Below are positions 1-3,991 of a stretch of 6,267 bases of DNA, piece after piece. The first letter of the stretch is position 1, and each line of letters opens with the position of its first letter. The notes beneath the pieces are model-generated. The model had not been told where the DNA came from. It made no database searches and worked only from the letters and a program-made list of their open reading frames with translations. The DNA is taken from contig JAMOMD010000375.1 of NCBI GenBank assembly GCA_027068725.1, positions 1 through 6,267 on the forward strand, given 5' to 3'. Both the position numbers and the translations under genes were made by a program. Source of the DNA: Thermoproteales archaeon. GTDB taxonomy: Archaea > Thermoproteota > Thermoprotei > Thermoproteales > Thermocladiaceae.

Positions 1-297
1 AGTGTCTGCCCTAACCTTCTGTAATGCTATTTCTAAGAACTTTGTTATCTGCCTCGGAGATATTTGATATGAACTATATGCGAGCAATGTCTTGACAATT
101 GTCTTTCCTCTTATACAGTACACACAATCAAAACTGCAGACCTTGGCTCGTGGAAAGAAGTTAACTCCAAGCGATAGACCGCGTCTTCTGGATTTTACAG
201 GACCGTATATTACTGCTCTGCTCCTAACTTTACACTTCGTGCAGTCGCCAATACAGGGAGCATAGGCAATTATGTGACGATTGTCAGCGCAGGTCAT
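1..297 (-). CDS. Radical SAM protein with Cys-rich N-terminal extension (partial, C-terminus beyond window)
   Basis: Reading leftward from an ATG at 297-295, 99 codons stay open to the window edge. An in-frame TAA directly before the ATG makes this the most upstream start possible. Residues 54-61 read CSFDCVYC, the CX3CX2C motif with an aromatic residue before the last Cys that holds the 4Fe-4S cluster of radical SAM enzymes. The preceding YGPVKSRRRG (31-40) and SLGVNFFP (42-49) match the YGPVPSRRLG...SLGVN signature of the archaeal and bacterial radical SAM group usually put in COG0731; this assignment is from memory. Such enzymes cleave S-adenosylmethionine to start radical chemistry; the substrate here is unknown. 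The first 30 residues are an extension with Cys3, Cys15, Cys19 and Cys22, the last three forming a second CX3CX2C. A GTGAT ribosome binding site (302-306) lies 4 bases before the ATG. The gene follows the Cys-rich gene at 340-573 by 42 bases, so they are probably one operon. Confidence 0.85.
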   Translation of the reverse strand, partial: MTCADNRHIIAYAPCIGDCTKCKVRSRAVIYGPVKSRRRGLSLGVNFFPRAKVCSFDCVYCIRGKTIVKTLLAYSSYQISPRQITKFLEIALQKVRADT

Positions 298-339
298 TTA
301 CATCACTTCTCAGCAAGCCGAAGGATTCATCACACATAC

Positions 340-573
340 TTATGCTTGCTCACCTGTCTTCTTCAGCGTCTCTATGTACTTATTACATTCGTCAACGAAT
401 CTACAGTATGTGCAGGCAGGACAGTTCTCTCCCTTGAGTCTCCTGTTGACAAGTGGGCATAGGTTTCTCACGTAGTACCTTGGGAAGCAGTTCGTACAAA
501 CAATTAGCTGACCCTTAACATATGCTAAGTCTCTGGTAGTGATCTCTCTTCCACAAATACTGCACTTCAGCAC
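340..573 (-). CDS. Small cysteine-rich protein, zinc-ribbon-like N-terminus plus second Cys cluster
   Basis: This 77-residue protein starts with GTG at 573-571. An upstream in-frame TAA, with no ATG, GTG or TTG in between, leaves no earlier start. Nine cysteines fall in two sets. C4-x2-C7 and C26-x2-C29 look like a zinc ribbon or treble clef. C39, C51-x2-C54-x2-C57 and C63 form a second cluster that could hold zinc or an Fe-S centre. No membrane segment or signal peptide is visible. I do not recognise a named family. The spacing of the Cys pairs argues that this strand is the coding one, although open frames exist on the opposite strand. It is the first gene of a probable two-gene operon with the radical SAM gene at 1-297, which suggests a role as partner, cluster carrier or substrate-binding subunit; that role is inference. 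The TATA element at 597-604 is about 27 bases upstream, so the mRNA is probably leaderless. Confidence 0.75.
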   Translation of the reverse strand: MLKCSICGREITTRDLAYVKGQLIVCTNCFPRYYVRNLCPLVNRRLKGENCPACTYCRFVDECNKYIETLKKTGEQA

Positions 574-596
574 TGGTGATAGCGTCAGAGCATACG

Positions 597-604
597 CTTA
601 TATT
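597..604. promoter_or_regulatory. Probable shared bidirectional TATA box
   Basis: The 57-base gap between the divergent genes holds one clear TATA-like element, CTTATATT on the plus strand and AATATAAG on the minus strand. Its centre is about 30 bases from the AMMECR1 ATG (631) and about 27 bases from the GTG of the Cys-rich gene (573). Archaeal transcripts start about 25-27 bases from the TATA centre, so either orientation would give a leaderless or nearly leaderless mRNA. Neither start has a ribosome binding site, which fits. No other comparable element was seen in the gap. Transcription start sites are inferred. Confidence 0.55.
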
Positions 605-630
605 GCTTAGCTTGTAATGTCTGTACTTGT

Positions 631-1308
631 ATGTTTAGGCCACTTACTCTTGAGGAAGGAAAGTTCCTAGTAAAGCTTGCAAGAAAAGCAATTGAGGAGT
701 ACCTTAAGACGGGCCGCAAGATTGAGCCACCTGAAAATACTCCAGAGAAGTTGCTAAAAGAGAACTATGGTGTATTTACTACTCTCGAGCTCTATTTTGG
801 CCCTGATAAGACAGAGCTACGTGGCTGCATAGGATTTCCACAGGGCTACGTTAATGTTGCTAAGGCTGTTATCGAGAGTGCAATTGCAGCAGCTACGGAG
901 GATCCACGATTTGAGCCTGTTAAGCTGGACGAGCTTAGTAAGATAGTGATAGAGGTCTCTGTGCTTAGCCCTCTCGAGGAACTGAAAGTATCAAGCCCGA
1001 AAGAGTATCTTGATAAAATAGTCATAGGTAGACATGGTCTAGTCATTAAGCGAGGCATATTCTCAGGATTACTTCTTCCACAAGTACCTGTGGAGTACTG
1101 CTGGGACACTGTCACTTTCCTAAACGAGACCTGTGCTAAGGCTTTCCTACCTTTCGGATGCTGGATGGACGAAGTTACGTCAGTCTACATATTTGAAGCA
1201 CAGGTATTTAAGGAGGTCGAGCCGAATGGTGAAGTCGTTGAACGAGACCTTGTTAGAGAGTACGAGGAACGTTGTAAAGGCAGATCTTCATCTTCACACA
1301 GTGTATAG
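631..1308 (+). CDS. AMMECR1 domain protein
   Basis: This 225-residue protein matches the AMMECR1 family (PF01871), found in archaea, bacteria and eukaryotes and usually about 200 residues long; its biochemical function is not settled. Residues 63-68 are LRGCIG, the family's most conserved motif. Other family features are AAATEDPRFEPV (86-97), IEVSVLSPLEEL (107-118), IGRHGLVI (132-139) and GLLLPQVPVE (146-155). No signal peptide or membrane segment is seen, so it is probably cytoplasmic. The ATG at 631 lies about 30 bases from a TATA box and lacks a ribosome binding site, as expected for a near-leaderless mRNA. The last 27 residues, ending in SSSSHSV, are encoded in the 83-base overlap with the PHP gene and look like a by-product of that reading frame. 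It diverges from a radical SAM operon, recalling the AmmeMemoRadiSam group, but that radical SAM enzyme looks like another family and no MEMO gene is in the window. Confidence 0.93.
   Translation: MFRPLTLEEGKFLVKLARKAIEEYLKTGRKIEPPENTPEKLLKENYGVFTTLELYFGPDKTELRGCIGFPQGYVNVAKAVIESAIAAATEDPRFEPVKLDELSKIVIEVSVLSPLEELKVSSPKEYLDKIVIGRHGLVIKRGIFSGLLLPQVPVEYCWDTVTFLNETCAKAFLPFGCWMDEVTSVYIFEAQVFKEVEPNGEVVERDLVREYEERCKGRSSSSHSV
1211..1217 (+). promoter_or_regulatory. Ribosome binding site that sets the PHP gene start
   Basis: AGGAGGT lies inside the AMMECR1 coding sequence, 8 bases before the ATG at 1226, and is a near-perfect match to the 3' end of archaeal 16S rRNA. It favours 1226 over the earlier in-frame ATG at 1133 and the later TTG codons at 1238 and 1250, and shows that the long overlap with AMMECR1 is a working translation start. 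Confidence 0.75.
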
Positions 1309-1975
1309 TGACGGCATCTCAAGACCTGAAGAATACGTTCTCGAGGCTATTAAAAACAATTTCAAAATTATATCAATAACAGACCACAACACGTTTCTTG
1401 GAAGTAAAAGAGCTATCGAGTACGTAAAAGATCACGTAGATACAAAATGGAGTATAGTAGTTATTCCCGGCGCGGAAATTCGAACAAACATCGGTGATGT
1501 ACTAGTATACTGTGTAGACTACGTCTCTGATACTGCACCAAGAGATATAGGACAGCTACTCGACTGGTGCCGCGACAATAACTGCATAGCAGTTCCAGCA
1601 CATCCTCTCGACCTTACTAGAAGCGGCATCGGAATACTGAACCTCTGCAGATATCCCTGGCCCGCAGTTGAGACATACAACGGTGGTACAGTAATTCCAT
1701 TCATCAACGAAATAACGAGCACTCTAGCTAAAATAATGGGACTACCAGAGATAGGAAACAGCGACGCACATCACGTCTCAGCACTTGGAATCTGCTACAC
1801 ACTTGTGCCTGTAGAACTATCTGACTCTGCAGAATTTGTTATTGAAGCAATTGTGCGAGGCTTAACAAGACCAGTAGAGGCTCTCAGCTACAGGCAAAGA
1901 GTTAGACTGAAACTATCTATTAGAAATCTTAAGAAAAGAGTTAAGGAGATTAGAAGTACTCAAGAAACTTCTTAA
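1226..1975 (+). CDS. PHP-domain metal-dependent phosphoesterase
   Basis: From the ATG at 1226 this is a 249-residue protein covering a complete PHP domain, the fold of histidinol phosphatase, polymerase-associated PHP and TrpH-like nucleoside phosphatases (COG0613 type). The metal-binding residues are all visible: D20-x-H22-x-H24 (ADLHLHT), D29 in YSDG, D53-H54 in ITDHNT, E84 in PGAEI, H126 in AHPLD, and D180-H182 in NSDAHH. It therefore probably hydrolyses a phosphomonoester or phosphodiester with two or three metal ions in the cytoplasm; the substrate is unknown. The tail (about 223-249) is strongly basic, with RQRVRLK and RNLKKRVK, and could touch nucleic acid. The frame is open back to an ATG at 1133, but the extra 31 residues are AMMECR1 sequence in another frame and lack a ribosome binding site. 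The 83-base overlap implies translational coupling. Its end overlaps the convergent gene by 26 bases. Confidence 0.9.
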   Translation: MVKSLNETLLESTRNVVKADLHLHTVYSDGISRPEEYVLEAIKNNFKIISITDHNTFLGSKRAIEYVKDHVDTKWSIVVIPGAEIRTNIGDVLVYCVDYVSDTAPRDIGQLLDWCRDNNCIAVPAHPLDLTRSGIGILNLCRYPWPAVETYNGGTVIPFINEITSTLAKIMGLPEIGNSDAHHVSALGICYTLVPVELSDSAEFVIEAIVRGLTRPVEALSYRQRVRLKLSIRNLKKRVKEIRSTQETS

Positions 1976-2444
1976 TCAGCGCAAGTGTGTAGTTGTCTAA
2001 ATCTCTCTCTACCTCCATGTAGAGTATCTTGTTACCATGTTTCAACACATATATTCTGGTACCATTCTTATCGACATGCAATATCGTTGAAAAATCTATA
2101 GATGATATTATGGACCTGTAGTCCTCCTTAATCTCTCCATATCTCTCAACTTCGTTAGAATTAACTAGCAGAACAGCTCCTCTAAGTCCTAACAGTCTTG
2201 CAAGATCTGCTAATGATGATGGTAGTGTAGATAGTTGAATTATAAAATAACCTTCGAGTATTCTCTTAAGATTTACAAGCTCGTGCTCTACACGATCTAT
2301 TCGCTGCTCAAGCTTTGATAAGGACTGCAACAGTGATGATAGAGTTGACTTGACCTCATTAACTATTGCCGAGGCTTGAGGAAGTGCAGGTCTTGGCTGT
2401 GGATGCTGCTCCTCTCTCTTTTTCAGAAACTTGTCAAATACCAT
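1950..2444 (-). CDS. Coiled-coil protein with possible Roadblock/LC7-like domain
   Basis: This 164-residue protein starts at an ATG at 2444. Residues 1-12 (MVFDKFLKKREE) form a short amphipathic basic helix of the kind that can lie on a membrane. Residues 13-24 are rich in proline. Residues 27-65 have heptad spacing of Leu, Ile and Val and are probably a coiled coil. Residues 85-164 alternate hydrophobic strands and helices: RGAVLLVNS, then ISSIDFSTI, GTRIYVLKHGNKILYMEVE and a closing helix. This order resembles Roadblock/LC7 domains, small scaffolds for GTPases in archaea, but I rate that only about one in three. No enzyme motif is seen. A TATA-like element 26 bases upstream suggests its own leaderless promoter, although it also sits 39 bases behind the preceding same-strand gene. 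The 3' end overlaps the PHP gene tail-to-tail by 26 bases. Confidence 0.7.
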   Translation of the reverse strand: MVFDKFLKKREEQHPQPRPALPQASAIVNEVKSTLSSLLQSLSKLEQRIDRVEHELVNLKRILEGYFIIQLSTLPSSLADLARLLGLRGAVLLVNSNEVERYGEIKEDYRSIISSIDFSTILHVDKNGTRIYVLKHGNKILYMEVERDLDNYTLALIKKFLEYF

Positions 2445-2464
2445 CTTGAGAAACGCCGATCAGG

Positions 2465-2474
2465 AAATTAATAC
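2465..2474 (-). promoter_or_regulatory. Weak TATA-like element before the coiled-coil gene
   Basis: In the 39-base gap the minus strand reads GTATTAATTT, centred about 26 bases before the ATG at 2444. There is no GGTGA or GGAGG before that ATG. Position and missing ribosome binding site together suggest a leaderless internal promoter, but the match to a crenarchaeal TATA box is only moderate. Confidence 0.3.
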
Positions 2475-2483
2475 AGGTAACGC

Positions 2484-2720
2484 TTAGGCCTGGACTTGTT
2501 GTGCTATCTTTTTTAGAACAGAGTACACGCGACTAAATATAAGATCAATCTCCTTACTAACCTCCTTAACAGCATCATTAACATTTCCACTCTCTCTAAG
2601 TTTCACATAATTTATTAGAATTCTCCTGACATTATCAGGAAGAAAAGGGTAAACCTGTATAAGATCTTCTCTTCTCTCATTTACTATTATTTCAAGAAGA
2701 TTTGTTACAATATCTTTCAC
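2484..2720 (-). CDS. Helical protein, downstream part of a probable frameshifted gene
   Basis: The conservative call is a 78-residue protein from a GTG at 2720-2718, the only ATG, GTG or TTG start in this frame after the previous in-frame stop. There is no convincing ribosome binding site before it. The same frame is open and protein-like for 18 more codons, back to 2774, reading DKKVVDELLLAFHSAERA, which continues directly from the end of the neighbouring gene if one T is skipped. I think residues 1-78 are really the C-terminal part of a single protein of about 159 residues. It is predicted to be almost entirely alpha-helical, with hydrophobic helices around LLEIIV and YPFLPDNVRRILINYVKL and a final amphipathic helix. 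No catalytic motif, cysteine cluster or membrane span is seen, and I do not recognise the family. Confidence 0.55.
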   Translation of the reverse strand: MKDIVTNLLEIIVNERREDLIQVYPFLPDNVRRILINYVKLRESGNVNDAVKEVSKEIDLIFSRVYSVLKKIAQQVQA

Positions 2721-2769
2721 TGCACGCTCAGCACTGTGAAATGCTAATAGTAGTTCGTCTACTACCTTC

Positions 2770-2792
2770 TTATCAAAAGGGTACTCCTTCCT
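2770..2792 (-). other. Candidate +1 frameshift site (AAGGAG ... CCC UUU UGA U)
   Basis: On the minus strand the upstream gene ends GAA GGA GTA CCC TTT TGA TAA. Slipping one base forward on TTT-T reads CCC TTT GAT AAG and enters the open frame of the downstream gene. The layout resembles the known +1 site of bacterial prfB: a purine-rich Shine-Dalgarno-like AAGGAG a few bases upstream, a slippery codon and a UGA in the next position. The same data fit a one-base length error in the TTTT run at 2775-2778, or a true mutation. Confidence 0.45.
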
Positions 2793-2964
2793 CTTTTAGT
2801 TTCATTTTAGCATACTCTAATACAGCTTTCAATGCCTCATAAGTTGTTCGACCGCCTATTGCCTTTATGAAAGTCTTAGATTGAAGCTTTTCTTCTAGAA
2901 GTTTTATAGCATCCTTAAGCTTGTTCTTGTCAATCTGTGGCTCGGTCTTCTCTCCTGATGCCAT
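2773..2964 (-). CDS. Unknown helical protein, upstream part of a probable frameshifted gene
   Basis: From the ATG at 2964 this is a 63-residue lysine- and glutamate-rich protein; a TTG at 2973 would add three residues. GGTGA lies 12 bases before the ATG and 3 before the TTG, so spacing does not decide between them. After an unstructured start (ASGEKTEPQ) it has two predicted helices, KLKDAIKLLEEKL and TYEALKAVLEYAKMKLKEE, joined by a short segment with IGGRTT. The chain stops at EGVPF with tandem TGA TAA, but its sense continues as DKKVVDELLLAF in the +1 frame, giving a joint protein of about 159 residues. It overlaps the end of mevalonate kinase by 35 bases, which implies co-translation with it. 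I do not recognise the family, and no function is offered. It could also be a short independent protein. Confidence 0.6.
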   Translation of the reverse strand: MASGEKTEPQIDKNKLKDAIKLLEEKLQSKTFIKAIGGRTTYEALKAVLEYAKMKLKEEGVPF

Positions 2965-3913
2965 GATTATCAATAGTCACCGTCTCAAGGGTAATTAAAT
3001 CATTTCTCCAGCTTTCCTGAAGCCATCTCTTGAAGTCTTCAGGTAGTTGCTCAGAGAGAAACAGAACTGCTCCTCCATCTCCCGCTCCGCTCACCTTGGC
3101 TCCCGGTATACCAATCTGCCGAGCCTTGAGTATAGTCTGGTCAAGAAGCGGATTTGTGACACCAAGTATCATTAATAAGAAATGGTTCATGTACATAAGC
3201 TCTCCTATACAATCAAATCTGTTGCTAATTATGTACGAAAGTGCTTTGCCAACTATAGAGTCTATTGCTCGAAATATGTTCTCAACAATATCTGGATACT
3301 TTCGTTTGAGCTCATATACTTCATTAACAAGTTCTCTAGTAGTTCTTCGTCTTCTGACTAAGAGAACTGTAAATTTTGCATCTATGTTATATATATCTAG
3401 CTTACGAACACTGTTAGGAGGATCGTTTATCAATGTTACACCTCCTAGTGTTGAGGTGTACGTATCCATTCTACTTGCTCTTCCCTGTGCCATCAGCTCA
3501 GCCCTGTATGCGAGCTCTGCAAGTTCGTGCACTGTCACGCTAATGTTGTAGTATTGCAGAAGTCCGTACATCAGTGAAGAAACTACTCCGGCGGAAGTAC
3601 CTAGTCCACAGCTTGGCTGCGCATCCGACCTTAGCACTATTCTTATTCTTCGTGGATGTACACCATAGACTTCCTGAACTATTTTCAGGACAGAGACAAC
3701 GTACCTAAGCCTCCCAGCACTCTCAGGCTTCGGAATTTCTCTGAGCGTGAACGTGCCAAAGTTAGTATCGACAAGTATCTCGTCATTGCTGTGAGATTCG
3801 ATTCTGCAGTGCACGTATCTGTCTACTGCACACGCAATAGCTCTGTAGCCATACACTACAGCATGCTCGCCAAATAGTTTGAGTACGAGTGGAGCCTTGA
3901 CGTATATACCCAT
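2930..3913 (-). CDS. mvk: Mevalonate kinase (GHMP kinase family)
   Basis: This 327-residue protein phosphorylates mevalonate with ATP, an early step in making the isoprenoid chains of archaeal lipids. Family motifs appear in order: FGEHAVVYGYRAIACAVDR (14-32), the ATP-binding loop PSCGLGTSAGV (100-110), GRASRMDTYTSTLGG (144-158) with catalytic Asp150, TNPLLD (253-258), and the third GHMP motif GAKVSGAGDGG (271-281). Length fits the archaeal enzymes of about 310-330 residues. One oddity: in characterised mevalonate kinases a lysine lies five residues before the G of GEH (APGKVILFGEH or PSKVILFGEH). Here the stretch is APLVLKLFGEH, with Val10 at that place and Lys12 two residues later. Phosphomevalonate kinase is disfavoured by the strong GEHAVVYG and MDTYTSTLGG motifs. 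The ATG at 3913 lies about 36 bases from an AT-rich TATA element and behind a palindrome that may control it. It leads a leftward operon of unknown genes. Confidence 0.93.
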   Translation of the reverse strand: MGIYVKAPLVLKLFGEHAVVYGYRAIACAVDRYVHCRIESHSNDEILVDTNFGTFTLREIPKPESAGRLRYVVSVLKIVQEVYGVHPRRIRIVLRSDAQPSCGLGTSAGVVSSLMYGLLQYYNISVTVHELAELAYRAELMAQGRASRMDTYTSTLGGVTLINDPPNSVRKLDIYNIDAKFTVLLVRRRRTTRELVNEVYELKRKYPDIVENIFRAIDSIVGKALSYIISNRFDCIGELMYMNHFLLMILGVTNPLLDQTILKARQIGIPGAKVSGAGDGGAVLFLSEQLPEDFKRWLQESWRNDLITLETVTIDNHGIRREDRATD

Positions 3914-3924
3914 CTCAACTGTGC

Positions 3925-3949
3925 TAAAGTTGCGGAAGCCGCAATTTTA
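3925..3949. promoter_or_regulatory. Palindromic operator-like element between mvk and acyl-CoA synthetase
   Basis: The core TTGCGG-AAG-CCGCAA (3930-3944) is a perfect inverted repeat with a 3-base centre. After one mismatched pair it extends through TAAA/TTTA, giving 10 paired positions per arm across 25 bases. It is G+C-rich against AT-rich surroundings and touches the TATA element. For mvk it covers the stretch from the TATA box to near the predicted transcript start; for the synthetase it lies just upstream of the TATA box. That placement suits a dimeric regulator acting on both genes. The regulator is unknown. Confidence 0.5.
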
Positions 3950-3954
3950 TTTTT
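3945..3954. promoter_or_regulatory. AT-rich TATA element for divergent mvk and acyl-CoA synthetase
   Basis: TTTTATTTTT on the plus strand (AAAAATAAAA on the minus) is the only strong AT tract in the divergent gap. Centred near 3949, it predicts transcript starts near 3975 rightward and near 3923 leftward. The rightward start would lie after the ATG at 3965, which favours a later TTG start for the synthetase. The leftward start would give mvk a leader of about 10 bases. One element may serve both directions or two may overlap. Confidence 0.45.
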
Positions 3955-3991
3955 GTAATTCTTCATGCATATCCTATGGATAGCCTTGAGT

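Noticed and set aside
274..475. Two short plus-strand open frames
   Set aside because: They are antisense to the Cys-rich gene, whose CxxC pairs and promoter position make the minus strand the coding one.
846..1115. Open frame of 89 codons on the minus strand opposite AMMECR1
   Set aside because: It overlaps the most conserved part of AMMECR1 and has a Ser-rich composition typical of a shadow frame.
1133..1225. N-terminal extension of the PHP gene to an upstream ATG
   Set aside because: The extra 31 residues are AMMECR1 coding sequence in another frame, and the strong ribosome binding site at 1211-1217 points to 1226.
3030..3551. Open frame of 173 codons on the plus strand
   Set aside because: It lies wholly opposite mevalonate kinase, whose motifs are clear. 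The product is Ser-rich and without recognisable features, as expected of an antisense shadow.
3925..3949. The palindrome as a transcription terminator hairpin
   Set aside because: It lies between the 5' ends of two divergent genes, so no transcript is expected to end there.
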